64,000 nt of DNA, from contig NZ_CP094264.1 in NCBI RefSeq assembly GCF_023614235.1, positions 2,232,001-2,296,000 of the forward strand, given 5' to 3'. How positions within the stretch are numbered: the first letter of the stretch is position 1; each line of letters opens with the position of its first letter. Source of the DNA: Streptomyces sp. MRC013. GTDB lineage: Bacteria > Actinomycetota > Actinomycetes > Streptomycetales > Streptomycetaceae. The notes under the pieces are model-generated. The model was given only the letters and a program-made list of their open reading frames with translations. It ran no database searches and had not been told where the DNA came from. Below are positions 27,617 through 36,717 of this stretch, one piece after another. Made by a program: the position numbers and the translations under genes.

Positions 27617-28108
27617 GTGCGGAAGCCGGTACGGAAGGGTGCGGCCGCCGCCGCGGCGCTGGTCTCGGCCGTCGCGCTGAGCGCCTGCGGCTCGGACGGC
27701 GGGGACGCGGCGCCCGGCGGCAAGGGCGCCTCGGCCCCGCCGTCCGCCGGAGCCTCGAAGACCGCCCGCGGCGTGACCCTCGCCGACGCCGAGGGCGTCT
27801 GGACGGGGACGACGGACGGCAAGCCGGTCACGCTGACGGTCGGCGGGGGCGGTCAGGCCGTGGCCGTCAGCGAAGCCCACGTCTGCCAGGGCACCGCGAA
27901 GGAGGGCGAGACCCTGACGCTCGACCTCACCTGCAAGGACGGCGGCACCGACCGCACGTCGGGCACGATCCGATCCGCCGACGGCAAGCGGCTGGTCGTC
28001 GCCTGGGACTCCGGGAAGACGGACACGCTCTCCAAGCCGGTCCCCGGCGGCCTGCCCACGAGGATGCCGTCCCTCCCGCCGCTGTCCTCCCTGCCCCCGC
28101 GGTCGTAG
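27617..28108 (+). CDS. Secreted lipoprotein, unknown function
   Basis: 163 aa. Lipoprotein signal: MRKPVRK, hydrophobic stretch, lipobox LSAC at about 21-24. The mature part has a Gly/Ala/Ser linker and a small beta-rich domain (WTGTTDGKPVTLTVGG, CQGTAKEGE, LDLTCKDGGTDRTSG) with two cysteines that may pair. GTG 27617 follows AAGGGGG. Sixty bp after rpsN; it may be partly co-transcribed, but no zinc-binding cluster is evident. Confidence 0.75.
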   Translation: MRKPVRKGAAAAAALVSAVALSACGSDGGDAAPGGKGASAPPSAGASKTARGVTLADAEGVWTGTTDGKPVTLTVGGGGQAVAVSEAHVCQGTAKEGETLTLDLTCKDGGTDRTSGTIRSADGKRLVVAWDSGKTDTLSKPVPGGLPTRMPSLPPLSSLPPRS

Positions 28109-28139
28109 GGCCGCCCCCGCGCCCCGCCCCGCGCACGGA

Positions 28140-29269
28140 TCAGGGTGCCGCGCGCCCCGTGTCGGCGCGGTCGGCCGCGGCCCTGCCGTGGTCCCAGCCG
28201 GCCGGGTCCACGGCGCCCCGGACCCGGGTCGTCGTCGTGCCCGGGAACATCCGGTCCGCGCGGGCCGCCACCGCCACCTCCCGCGCCGCCAGGACCGGCA
28301 GCAGCGTCGGCTCCCCGGCGGTGATCCGGCGGGAGGCGGCCGACAGGCGGTCGCCGAGCCGCTGCGCGTACGCCAGCAGGAACGACTGCCGGAACGTCTT
28401 CGTGCGCCTGCGGCCCCCGCCCGCTGCGCCGCCTCCGCCTTCGCCATCGCGGCCTGCCCCTGCACCAGCAGCGAGGTGTACAGCAACTCCACCGCCTCCA
28501 GGTCCGCCTCGTAGCCGACCACCGCCGAGAAGGCGAACTCCTCGTGCCACACGGCGCGGCAGCGGTTCGCACCGGCGACCGCGTCCAGCAGGATCGCCTT
28601 CGCCGTCTCGTACGGGGGCTCCACACCGATCCGCACGGCCGCCGGGCCGTCCGGGGCCGGGCCGCCGCGCGCGGCGAGCGCGGCCTCGTCCAGGCTGTGG
28701 CGGGCCATCAGCTCCTGTGCCTTCGCCGTGAGCGCCTCCGCCTCCTCCGGGTAGTCCGTCGCCTCCGCCTTGGCCAGCAGGGCCCGGATCCGGGCCAGCG
28801 TGCGCGGCTCGCCCTCGACCGGCGCCGTCGGCGGGGCGGCGCCCGGCGGCGGGGCGACCGGTTCCAGGGCGGGCAGCCGGGCCAGCAGGCGGTACAGCTC
28901 CAGGACGGCCGTCGCGTGCGAGAACCGGTCGGCCCGCCACGGCTCCGCCTCCAGCGCGGCGAGCTGCTCCCGCCAGCGCGGCGGCAGGTGCGCGTACCCG
29001 GTGGACTCGCCGACGATCAGCGCGGACGCCAGGCGCACGTGGTGGCCCTCCAGGTCCCGGCGGACGAGCCGCACCACGTCGGCGGGCTGCCAGCCGCGCG
29101 TCCAGGCCCGGCGCAGCAGCTCCTCGCCGCGCCGCGCCAGCTCGGCGTCGGCGGCCGGATCGGCGGCGAGCAGCGAGGCGGCCGTGTCGAGGGCGGCGGT
29201 GCCGTCCGCGTACAGGGCGGTGCCGAGGGCCCGCCCGACGGTCGTCCCGCCCCCCGTCCCGGCGCTCAC
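28140..29269 (-). CDS. DUF2786 protein, one frameshift
   Basis: About 376 aa when repaired. The DUF2786 core is clear: LARIRALLAKAEATDYPEEAEALTAKAQELMARHSLDEA (in parts, about 130-170). The C-terminal part (TKTFRQSFLLAYAQRLGDRL) is in another frame; the switch is in a five-C run at 28414-28418 (plus strand), where six would keep the frame. Probably a sequencing error. GTG 29269 overlaps the stop of a tiny upstream ORF. Function unknown; DUF2786 proteins occur in actinobacteria and phages. Confidence 0.75.
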
Positions 29270-29361
29270 GGCCGCCGCCCGCCGCGGGCGCGGCGGGCCT
29301 CCGCGCGGCCCGGCCCGGCGGGCGCGGCCCCGCCGGCCGCTTCCGTGTGCCCCGCGAACAT
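29266..29361 (-). CDS. Possible 31-aa leader ORF coupled to DUF2786 gene
   Basis: Starts at ATG 29361 with a strong ribosome site (GGGGAGG, seven bases upstream) and ends in a GTGA overlap with the DUF2786 start, which itself has no good site. Product MFAGHTEAAGGAAPAG then an Arg/Ala/Gly-rich tail. Could be a translational leader, or the real N-terminus if a further frameshift is hidden here. Confidence 0.35.
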   Translation of the reverse strand: MFAGHTEAAGGAAPAGPGRAEARRARGGRRP

Positions 29362-29499
29362 CAGAACGCCTCCCCGTGCGTACGCCGTCTCCACCACGGC
29401 CACCATGGTCGCAGCGCGCGCGTCCGCGGGACGAGGGACCCCGTCCCGCCGGTGGCCGCCGGCGCCCCTCCGGCCGCGGGGACCGGCTCGCCCCGGGCA

Positions 29500-29597
29500 C
29501 CCGGGACGGGGCGGGCGGGGCCGGCGGGACGGGCAGGACGGAAGGGACGGGCGGGGCGGGAGCGTGCGGACGGGCGGGGCGGGCGGGGGGAGGGGCG
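29500..29597 (+). repeat. G-rich degenerate repeat in a divergent promoter region
   Basis: Repeats of GGGACGGGCGGGG with many GGG and GGGG runs on the plus strand between the DUF2786 and polymerase genes. Capable in principle of G-quadruplex formation. The rest of 29362-29662 has no gene. Confidence 0.6.
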
Positions 29598-29662
29598 CCG
29601 TCCAGCGCGAACGGTGCGTCGTGCCCCCGGTGGGGGCGGTGCGCCGGCGCGGTCGCGGGGGA

Positions 29663-29685
29663 TTGTCAGTGCCGGGTGCCAGACT
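29663..29685 (+). promoter_or_regulatory. RecA-NDp/PafBC-like promoter motif at the polymerase gene
   Basis: TTGTCAGTG, eight bases, CAGACT. One mismatch (C for T) to tTGTCRgtg-N8-TAnnnT. The -10-like hexamer ends eight bases before the GTG start, so the transcript would be leaderless or nearly so. Confidence 0.5.
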
Positions 29686-29692
29686 CGCACTC

Positions 29693-31360
29693 GTGAGCGA
29701 GCGGTGGGCGCTGGAGGGTGTCGAGGGCGGCGGGGCGAGGCTCGCCCCCCTCGGCCCGGACGGCCTGCCCGCCGGGCCCGTCGTCACCGAGCCCGATCCG
29801 GTGGCGGCGGTGCGGTCGCGGCCGGAGGTCGGCCGGTGGGTGTGGCGGTCCACGGCCGGCCTCTATCCGCGACTCCTCGCAGCGGGCGTGCGCGTCGGGC
29901 GCTGCCACGACGTCGAGGCCGTCGAGCACCTGCTCCTCGGCCACGAGGGGCGGCTGGGCGAGCCCCGGTCGGCGGCGGCCGCCTGGGCGCGGCTGCACCA
30001 CCGTCCGGTGCCGCCCGACCGGCCCCCGCAGGCGGCCGGGCCCGGCGCGCAGTCCCCCCTGTTCGAGGCGGCCCCCGGCGGTCCGGAGGTGCCGTTCGAG
30101 GGCCTGCTGGAGGTGTACGCGGAGCAGCAGCGGAGGCTCGGCGCCGCCGAGCACCCGAACCGGATGCGGCTGCTGGCGGCGGCCGAGTCGGCGGGGACGC
30201 TGGTGGCCGCCGAGATGCACCGGGCGGGCCTGCCGTGGCGGGCGGACGTGCACCGGGCGGTGCTGCACGAGCTGCTGGGCGAGCGGTACGCGGGCGGGGG
30301 CGAACCGCGGCGCCTGGCGGAGCTGGCGGCCGAGGTGTCGGCGGCGTTCGGCCGGCCGGTGCGCCCGGACCTGCCCGCGGACGTGGTCAGGGCGTTCGCG
30401 GAGGCCGGGATCCGGGTCCGGTCGACGCGCCGCTGGGAGCTGGCGAAGGTGGACCACCCGGCGGTGGAACCGCTCCTCGCGTACAAGACGCTGTACCGGA
30501 TCTGGACGGCGCACGGCTGGGGCTGGCTGCAGGACTGGGTGCACGACGGCCGGTTCCGGCCCGAGTACGTGCCGGGCGGCGCGGCCAGCGGGCGGTGGAC
30601 GACGAACGGCGGCGGCGCCCTGCAGATCCCGAAGGTGATCCGGCGGGCGGTCGTCGCCGACGAGGGGTGGCGGCTCGTCGTCGCCGACGCCGACCAGCTG
30701 GAGCCGCGCGTGCTGGCGGCGATCTCCCGCGACCCGGGGCTGATGGAGGCGGCGGGGCACGACGGCGACCTCTACACGCGGTTGTCGGACCGCGCCTTCC
30801 CGGGCGGCCGCGACCACGCCAAGCTGGCGCTGCTCGGCGCGATCTACGGCCAGACCAGCGGGGACGGCCTGAGGAACCTGGCGGCGCTGCGCCGGCGGTT
30901 CCCCCGCGCGGTGGCGTACGTCGACGACGCGGCCCGCGCGGGCGAGGAGGGCCGGGCGGTCCGCACCTGGCTGGGCCGGACGAGCCCGCGGGCCGCGGAC
31001 CACGAGGAGGACGGGGAGGCGGGCGTCCCGCAGGACGGCGACCGGCCCCCGGCGGGCCCGGGCGCGGACGCCCGCGCCCGCGGCCGGTTCACGCGGAACT
31101 TCGTGGTGCAGGGCAGCGCCGCAGACTGGGCGCTGCTGATGCTGGCCGCGCTGCGGCGGGCGACCGCCGGTATGCGGGCCGAACTGGTGTTCTTCCAGCA
31201 CGACGAGGTGATCGTGCACTGCCCGGCGCAGGAGGCGGAGGCGGTCACCGCGGCGGTCCGCGCCTCCGGCGACCTGGCCGGGCGGATCGCCTTCGGCGAG
31301 ACCCCGGTGCGGTTCCCGTTCACGACGGCGGTGGTGGAGCGGTACTCCGACGCGAAGTGA
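29693..31360 (+). CDS. Family A DNA polymerase-like protein (annotated in Streptomyces as bifunctional 3'-5' exonuclease/DNA polymerase)
   Basis: 555 aa. The C-terminal half carries PolA motifs: A in VVADADQLEPRVLAAIS near 330, B-like segment around AKLALLGAIYGQTSGDGLRNL near 375-395, and C in FFQHDEVIVHCP near 502-513. The N-terminal region is weakly conserved and I do not see intact 3'-5' exonuclease motifs. A non-essential repair or translesion role is likely by family. GTG 29693 has no ribosome site, consistent with leaderless expression from the adjacent promoter motif. Confidence 0.85.
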   Translation: MSERWALEGVEGGGARLAPLGPDGLPAGPVVTEPDPVAAVRSRPEVGRWVWRSTAGLYPRLLAAGVRVGRCHDVEAVEHLLLGHEGRLGEPRSAAAAWARLHHRPVPPDRPPQAAGPGAQSPLFEAAPGGPEVPFEGLLEVYAEQQRRLGAAEHPNRMRLLAAAESAGTLVAAEMHRAGLPWRADVHRAVLHELLGERYAGGGEPRRLAELAAEVSAAFGRPVRPDLPADVVRAFAEAGIRVRSTRRWELAKVDHPAVEPLLAYKTLYRIWTAHGWGWLQDWVHDGRFRPEYVPGGAASGRWTTNGGGALQIPKVIRRAVVADEGWRLVVADADQLEPRVLAAISRDPGLMEAAGHDGDLYTRLSDRAFPGGRDHAKLALLGAIYGQTSGDGLRNLAALRRRFPRAVAYVDDAARAGEEGRAVRTWLGRTSPRAADHEEDGEAGVPQDGDRPPAGPGADARARGRFTRNFVVQGSAADWALLMLAALRRATAGMRAELVFFQHDEVIVHCPAQEAEAVTAAVRASGDLAGRIAFGETPVRFPFTTAVVERYSDAK

Positions 31361-31688
31361 CCGCGCGGGCGCCCCGGCGGTCTCCCGCCCGACCCCGCCG
31401 CTCGGGGCCCCGCCGCCCCGGGGCGCGGCTTCCCGGGGCGGCCCGGATGCCCCGCACGCAGCGTCCGGCCGTCCGGGCGCGCCCGGATGCCCGGGTGCAC
31501 CCCGCCGTCCGGGTACGCCCCGCCGTCCCGGTACGTCCGGCCGCCCGGGTGCCCGGGCGCGCCCGGCCCGCCGGGCGTCCCGTACGCGGGTATCCCGTAC
31601 GCGGGTATCCCGGCACGGCCGGCCCCGGACGCCCCGGAATCCGGACGCCCGGGTGCCTGATCCGCCCCCGGCGGGGTACGCGAGCCCC
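31361..31688 (+). other. Intergenic region with short tandem repeats
   Basis: 328 bp, no gene. Contains a perfect 15-bp tandem duplication (CCCGTACGCGGGTAT twice, 31579-31608) within a longer degenerate array of CCCGGRTRCC and CCGTCCGGGTACG-like units. Confidence 0.6.
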
Positions 31689-32069
31689 ATGGAGCCTCTC
31701 ATCACGTACAGCGTGGAATTCGCCGCGAAGGACCACATCGTCGGGATCGGCCCGCTGGTGGCGGGCATCCTCCTCGTCGGCTTCCTCATCGGCGGCTTCT
31801 GGCTGGGCCGGCGGATCTGGAGCAGGGAGCCCGCGCCCCCGACCCCGGAGGAGCAGCCGCACCGGCCGCCGGACGCCGGGCTGCCCGGTGAGGTGGAGGG
31901 TCACCGGCGGCCCGCCGAGGTGCCGCAGGGCGAGCGGCGGATGATGCCGTACGAGCTGAAGCACGAGAACACCGAGCCGGACATGTCCCCCCTGACCGAC
32001 GACGACCGCAAGTGGCGCGGGGCGCCCAGCGGCGGCTTCGGCAGCGGCGGCCCCACCACGGGCGGCTGA
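31689..32069 (+). CDS. DUF6479-like small membrane protein
   Basis: 126 aa. One transmembrane segment at about 18-38 (IVGIGPLVAGILLVGFLIGG) followed by a charged cytoplasmic part with GRRIWSREP, YELKHEN and LTDDDRKWRGAPSGGFGSGG near the end. These blocks match the Streptomyces family I know as DUF6479. ATG 31689 is chosen for its position before the anchor; the ribosome site is weak. Function unknown. Confidence 0.75.
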   Translation: MEPLITYSVEFAAKDHIVGIGPLVAGILLVGFLIGGFWLGRRIWSREPAPPTPEEQPHRPPDAGLPGEVEGHRRPAEVPQGERRMMPYELKHENTEPDMSPLTDDDRKWRGAPSGGFGSGGPTTGG

Positions 32070-32159
32070 CCCCGCTCCGGCCGGGCGCCCGGCGCCGTCC
32101 ACAGCGCCCCGCCCGCGCCCGGGACGCATGCCGGCACCGGTCCGGGGCACCCGGGCGCC

Positions 32160-33500
32160 ATGGCGACGACGGGAACGGGGACCGTGCGGCTCTCGGCGCG
32201 CGACGCGGCGCGGACGGCCGCCGTGGTGGTGGCGCCGACGCTGGCGGCCGGGGTGATCGTGCGCCGGCGCGGCGGCATGGCGCTGGCGGAGCGGTACGCG
32301 GCGGACCGCCGGGCGATCGGGCTGCTCACCGAGTTGCGGCGGCGGTACGGGGCCGGCCCGCTGCGCGCGGACGTGGCCGGCCGGCACTTCGCGCTGGTCC
32401 TGCGCGCCGCCGACGCCGTACGCGTCCTGGAGGGCACCCCGGATCCGTACTCGCCGGCCACGCGCGAAAAGCGCGCCGCCCTCGAGCAGTTCCAGCCGCA
32501 CGGGGTGCTGATCTCGCGGGGCGCGGAGCGGACCGAGCGGCGGGCCCTCAACGAGTCCGTCCTGGAGACCGGAAACCAGTTGCACAGCCTCGCGCCCCGG
32601 CTGGTGCGCGCCGTGCGCGAGGAGGCCGGGCTGCTGCTCCGGTCGGTCGCCTCCGACTCGGGCGAGCTGGCCTGGGACGACTTCGCGGCGGCGTGGGACC
32701 GCACCGTGCGGCGGGTCGTCCTCGGCGACGGAGCGCGGGACGACACCGCGCTCACCGCCGTGCTGGGCCGCCTCCGCGCGGCCGCCAACTGGTCGGTGGC
32801 CGCCCCGCGCCGCACCGGTCTGCGGGAGCACTTCGAGGAGCGGCTGCGCGCCCACGTGGAGCGCGCCGAGGCGGGCAGCCTCGCGGAGGCGCTCGCCGCC
32901 GCCCCCGCCGGGCCCGGCCTCGACCCGGCCGGGCAGGTGCCGCACTGGCTGTTCGCGTTCGACGCGGCGGGCATCGCCGCCTTCCGGACCCTCGCCCTGC
33001 TGTCCACCCACTCCGCGCAGGAGGCCCGGGTGCGCGGCGAGGCGACCGCCGCCGACCCGACCGAGCCGCACCTGATGCCGTACACCCGCGCCTGCGTCCT
33101 GGAGTCGGTGCGGCTGTGGCCGACGACGCCCTTCCTGCTGCGCGAGGCGGTGCGGGAGACCGACTGGGGCGGCGGCAGGCTTCCGGCCGGGACCGAGTTC
33201 CTGATCTACGCGCCGCTCTTCCACCGGGACGCCGCCCTGCCGTACGCGGACCGGTTCGCCCCCGGGCCCTGGCTCGACGGGACCGCGCGGGAGACCGCCG
33301 GGCTGTTCCCCTTCAGCGCGGGGCCCGGCGCCTGCCCGGGCGAGGACCTGGTGCTGTTCCTGACGTCGACGCTGCTCGCCGCGCTCGTGGAGCGGCACGC
33401 CTACCTGCCGGACCGGCCCGGGCGGCTGCGCCCCGACCGGCCGCTGCCGCGCACCCTGGACCACTTCGGGCTGCGTTTCGCGGTGCTCCCGCGCCCTTGA
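32160..33500 (+). CDS. Cytochrome P450
   Basis: 446 aa. K-helix ExxR as ESVR at 315-318 and heme loop FSAGPGACPG with Cys392 as the iron ligand. The I-helix reads FAFDAAGIAAF, without the acid-alcohol (D/E)T pair usually needed for oxygen activation, suggesting an atypical oxidant or substrate-assisted reaction. No ferredoxin or reductase gene adjoins it. ATG 32160; upstream sequence is GC-rich with no clear ribosome site. Substrate unknown. Confidence 0.9.
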   Translation: MATTGTGTVRLSARDAARTAAVVVAPTLAAGVIVRRRGGMALAERYAADRRAIGLLTELRRRYGAGPLRADVAGRHFALVLRAADAVRVLEGTPDPYSPATREKRAALEQFQPHGVLISRGAERTERRALNESVLETGNQLHSLAPRLVRAVREEAGLLLRSVASDSGELAWDDFAAAWDRTVRRVVLGDGARDDTALTAVLGRLRAAANWSVAAPRRTGLREHFEERLRAHVERAEAGSLAEALAAAPAGPGLDPAGQVPHWLFAFDAAGIAAFRTLALLSTHSAQEARVRGEATAADPTEPHLMPYTRACVLESVRLWPTTPFLLREAVRETDWGGGRLPAGTEFLIYAPLFHRDAALPYADRFAPGPWLDGTARETAGLFPFSAGPGACPGEDLVLFLTSTLLAALVERHAYLPDRPGRLRPDRPLPRTLDHFGLRFAVLPRP

Positions 33501-33599
33501 CCGGGCGGCTCCGGCCGGTTCCCGGGAATTCCGGTGCGGACCGGACCGCTGTGACATGATGCGGCGAAGTGGCCACGAAGAGTGATCGGAAGGGTTGTC

Positions 33600-33821
33600 A
33601 TGGCCTCAGGTACCGGAAAGTGGGAGCGCGTCGCCTTCGCTCCGCACCCCGGCCGCGGGCGTGCCGGGGCGGACCCCGCCGCACGTTCCCGGGCCGCCGA
33701 CGCGGTCCCGGTCTTCGCGGCGCTCGCCCGGCAGTGGCGGTCGGAGGGCCGCGTGGTCCCGGGGGCGCGGGACCACGAGTGGGAGGTCCTCGTGGGCCGC
33801 CCGGCGTGGCCCGGGCACTGA
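33600..33821 (+). CDS. Small hypothetical protein
   Basis: 73 aa, MASGTGKWERVAFAPHPGRG at the start and GRVVPGARDHEWEVLVGRPAW near the end. Good ribosome site (GGAAGGG) before ATG 33600 and a terminator right after it support a real gene. No family recognised. Confidence 0.65.
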   Translation: MASGTGKWERVAFAPHPGRGRAGADPAARSRAADAVPVFAALARQWRSEGRVVPGARDHEWEVLVGRPAWPGH

Positions 33822-33823
33822 AC

Positions 33824-33859
33824 CCCCGCCGCGGTGCCCGGCCGGGAGCCGCGGCGGGG
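33824..33859. terminator. Hairpin after the small ORF
   Basis: CCCCGCCGCGG (33824-33834) and CCGCGGCGGGG (33849-33859), perfect 11-bp stem; the loop contains CCCGGCCGGG. Lies between convergent genes. Confidence 0.75.
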
Positions 33860-33926
33860 CCGCGGCGACGGCCCCGAGGGGGTCCCGGCGGCGGCCCTCC
33901 GGCGCGCCTCCGCACGCCCGCGCCGG

Positions 33927-35243
33927 TCAGCCCCGCGCGGGTGCGCCGGCGCCCGACGGCCGGGTCCCGGACCGGGTCCCCGGCACCGCCGCGGACCGCC
34001 GCACCGCCCCCAGCCGCCGCTCGACGCCCCGCACGAGCCGCTCGGCGGTGTAGGCCGCGCCGTACACGAAGCGCATGGCCGGGCCGTACGCCGGGGCGGT
34101 CAGGAGCCCCGCCAGGAACAACCCGGGGCAGGACGACTCGAAGTGGCCGCTCACCTCCGGGGCGCCGCCCGTGCCGACGGTGCGCAGCGCGCCGCGCACG
34201 TCCTCCGGCAGCACCTCCACCCGGTCCAGGCGGGGGGCGAACCCGGTCGCGGCGATGACGTGGTCGGTCTCCACCTCCGTCACCGGCGCGCCGGACCCGG
34301 AGCCGTCGGCGAGGACGAGCCGGACGCGGTCGCCGCGCGGCCCGGCCGGCGCGGCGGCCACGAGGGTCCTCCCCAGCCGCACGTCGGACACCGCCTCGAA
34401 GCGGCGCCGCAGCCACCAGGCGCCGGCCGGGCCCAGGGCGGTGCCGAAGACGCGCTCGCGGGTCGGGCCGGGCAGGTGCCGGAAGACGCCGGGCGCGCGC
34501 GCGTACAGCAGGTTCCGCCACCCGCGGCCCAGGCCGGTGTGCGGGGCGAGGACGGCCTCCCGGACGCCCCGGCGCAGGGGCGGCGGGACGGTGTTCCACA
34601 CGAGGCGGCGGGAGCGGGCCACCACGCGCGCGCGGGCGCCCAGCTCGGCGAGGAGCACCGCGGTCTCCAGGGCGGCCTGCCCGGCCCCGAGGACGGTCAC
34701 GTCCCGGTCCGCGAAGGCGGCCAGGTCGGCGTGGTCGCCGCTGTGGGAGGCCCGGTGCGGCATCAGCGGGCGCAGCGCGGCCGGTACGTCGGCGAACGGC
34801 GCGGCGCCCAGCGCCAGCGCCACCGTGCGGGCGCCCGCCTCCTGCCCGTCCTCGGTCGTCACGGTGAACCCGCCGTCCGGGCGGGGGCGCACGGCGACGA
34901 CGGCGCGCGGATCGACGGCGGGGACGGCCCGCCGGGCGAACCACTCGCCGTACGCGGCGAAGAAGCCGGCCGGCAGCGGCACGCCGTGCTCGGCCGGCAC
35001 CCCGCGGGCCGCGGCGTACGAGGCGAGGCGGTACACGCCGGCCGGGTCCGACAGGTCCGACGCCCAGGGCTCCGACTTCAGGAGCATCCCGGGCGGCATG
35101 TCGCGCCAGGAGCGCATCACCCGGCCGTGGACGCGCACGCCGAGGCCGCGCGCGGCCGCGTGGGCGGCCACCGACAGTCCGTACGGGCCGGCGCCCACGA
35201 TCACCAGGTCGTCGTCGTGCATCGGTCGCACCGCTTTCGTCAT
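33927..35243 (-). CDS. FAD-dependent oxidoreductase (flavin monooxygenase/ornithine-hydroxylase-like fold)
   Basis: 438 aa. FAD-binding GAGPYGLS near 17-24, a second dinucleotide motif GAGQAALETA near 190-199, and an ATG-type motif AATGFAPRLD near 345. The first half also has MPPGMLLKSEPWASDL. Start ATG 35243 overlaps the stop of the ATP-grasp gene (ATGA), so the two are coupled and likely act together on a small molecule or sugar-linked product. Low-complexity C-terminal tail. Exact reaction unknown. Confidence 0.85.
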   Translation of the reverse strand: MTKAVRPMHDDDLVIVGAGPYGLSVAAHAAARGLGVRVHGRVMRSWRDMPPGMLLKSEPWASDLSDPAGVYRLASYAAARGVPAEHGVPLPAGFFAAYGEWFARRAVPAVDPRAVVAVRPRPDGGFTVTTEDGQEAGARTVALALGAAPFADVPAALRPLMPHRASHSGDHADLAAFADRDVTVLGAGQAALETAVLLAELGARARVVARSRRLVWNTVPPPLRRGVREAVLAPHTGLGRGWRNLLYARAPGVFRHLPGPTRERVFGTALGPAGAWWLRRRFEAVSDVRLGRTLVAAAPAGPRGDRVRLVLADGSGSGAPVTEVETDHVIAATGFAPRLDRVEVLPEDVRGALRTVGTGGAPEVSGHFESSCPGLFLAGLLTAPAYGPAMRFVYGAAYTAERLVRGVERRLGAVRRSAAVPGTRSGTRPSGAGAPARG

Positions 35244-36547
35244 CGTCGGGTGGAGGGGGCGGGGTCCGTGCGGGCCTCCGGGGCGGGGGCCGGCGGCCGG
35301 GGCGGCACCGGGGCGCGGGAGGCCGCCGCGCCGCGCCGGGACCGGGGCACCGCCCAGGCCCGGCTGACCAGGTGGGCGGCCCACGCGCGGGCCATGGCGC
35401 GCGCGGGCGCCGGGTCGTCCGCCGCGTACCAGGCCGTCTCCAGGCCGCCGGGCGGCCCGTACGCGCGCGAGCGGCGCCGGGGCGAGGCGAGCACCGACAG
35501 GGCGGCGTAGTTCTCGACGGCGAACCGGCGCCCGTACGAGCGGGCCAGGTCCGGCACCGGGCGCCCCGTCAGGTCCAGGTGGAGGGCGCGGACCACGTCC
35601 AGGCCCCGGGCGTCGGAGAACAGCCGGAACTGGGCTCCGGGCCGGGGGTTGAAGTCCAGCAGGTGGTACGCGCCGGTGCCGGGGTCCCGGCGGAAGTCGA
35701 GGTCGGCGACGCCCCGGTAGCCGAGCGCGGCCACCAGGCCGCGGGCCAGGCGCTCCACCGCCGGGTTCGGCGCCCACACCCCGACGGCGGTCAGTCCGGC
35801 CCCGTCCGGCCAGGAGCGGACCTTCCGGCCGGTCGCGGCGACGCCGCACGCCCCGGCGCCGTCGCAGTACGCGTGGAAGAACCAGTCGCCGTCCCGGCTG
35901 GCGGGCAGGTACCGCTGCAGCAGGAGGGGGCTGCCCGCCTCCGCCGCGCGCGCGTGGAGGTCCCGCACCTGGCGGACGGAGCGGGCGAGGACGGTGCTGC
36001 GCAGCCCGGAGCCCGGGGGCAGCAGCCAGGGGCGGCTCCACTTGGCCACGACGGGCAGCCCGAGGAGGGCGGCCATGGCGCCCGCCTCGCGGGCGTCGGC
36101 GGGGGCGAGGGTGCGCGGGTGCGGGACGCCGAGGCGGCGGCAGGTCGCGGCGAGCGCCGCCTTGTCGGCGACGAGCGCGGTGAGCCCCCGCGGCTGCTCG
36201 GGCAGCAGGAACCGGCGGGCCGGGCCGTCCGCCTCGCGGCGCAGCTCGTCCAGGGCGACGGCGGTCGCGTCGTCCAGGGGCAGCAGGACGGCGGGGGCGC
36301 CGGCGAGCGCGTCGGCGACCCGGGCGAGGGCGCGGCGGACGCCCGCGGTCCCGCCGCCGGCGGGGTGGGGGTGGCACCGGCGCACGTACCGGGAGTGCGC
36401 CACGGGTCCCGCCGGGGAGCCGGTCACCACGTGGACGGGGACGCCGGCGCGGCCCAGGGAGCGGACGGCGCCGAGCGTGCCGTGGTGGAACGGGTTCCGG
36501 TCGAGCCGCACCAGCACGGCGGCGACCCGGGTGTCACAGAGCGGCAC
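35240..36547 (-). CDS. ATP-grasp carboxylate-amine ligase-like protein
   Basis: 435 aa. N-terminal Rossmann-like part (VRLDRNPFHHGTLGAVRSLG), then ATP-grasp: LVADKAALAATCRRLGVPHP near 125-145, LPVVAKWSRPW, LLQRYLPAS, DLDFRRDP, and the metal-binding LLDFNPRPGAQF near 310-321. Joins a carboxylate to an amine or thiol using ATP. GTG 36547 is preferred because GACGAGG lies upstream; GTG 36592 would add 15 residues. Coupled to the FAD gene; divergent from the secreted hydrolase. Confidence 0.85.
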   Translation of the reverse strand: MPLCDTRVAAVLVRLDRNPFHHGTLGAVRSLGRAGVPVHVVTGSPAGPVAHSRYVRRCHPHPAGGGTAGVRRALARVADALAGAPAVLLPLDDATAVALDELRREADGPARRFLLPEQPRGLTALVADKAALAATCRRLGVPHPRTLAPADAREAGAMAALLGLPVVAKWSRPWLLPPGSGLRSTVLARSVRQVRDLHARAAEAGSPLLLQRYLPASRDGDWFFHAYCDGAGACGVAATGRKVRSWPDGAGLTAVGVWAPNPAVERLARGLVAALGYRGVADLDFRRDPGTGAYHLLDFNPRPGAQFRLFSDARGLDVVRALHLDLTGRPVPDLARSYGRRFAVENYAALSVLASPRRRSRAYGPPGGLETAWYAADDPAPARAMARAWAAHLVSRAWAVPRSRRGAAASRAPVPPRPPAPAPEARTDPAPSTRR

Positions 36548-36717
36548 GGAAGAATCCTCGTCTCGCTGCCCCGACCGGGCGATGGAATCCACTGATGGGC
36601 TAGGGAAACGCCGGACCGGATTCCCGGCCGGTCCCCGGGGAATAGGTTCGGCCCGGACGGACGGGTGACGGAATGGCGGACGGCGTGGCGTGACGCGGCG
36701 CCCGGCGGAGGAGTGCG

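Noticed and set aside
31400..31680. Collagen-like minus-strand protein (PGRRGAPGHPG-type repeats)
   Set aside because: The pattern comes from CCCGGRTGCC-type DNA repeats in a non-coding gap, continues into the polymerase gene's antisense strand, and has no start with a ribosome site.
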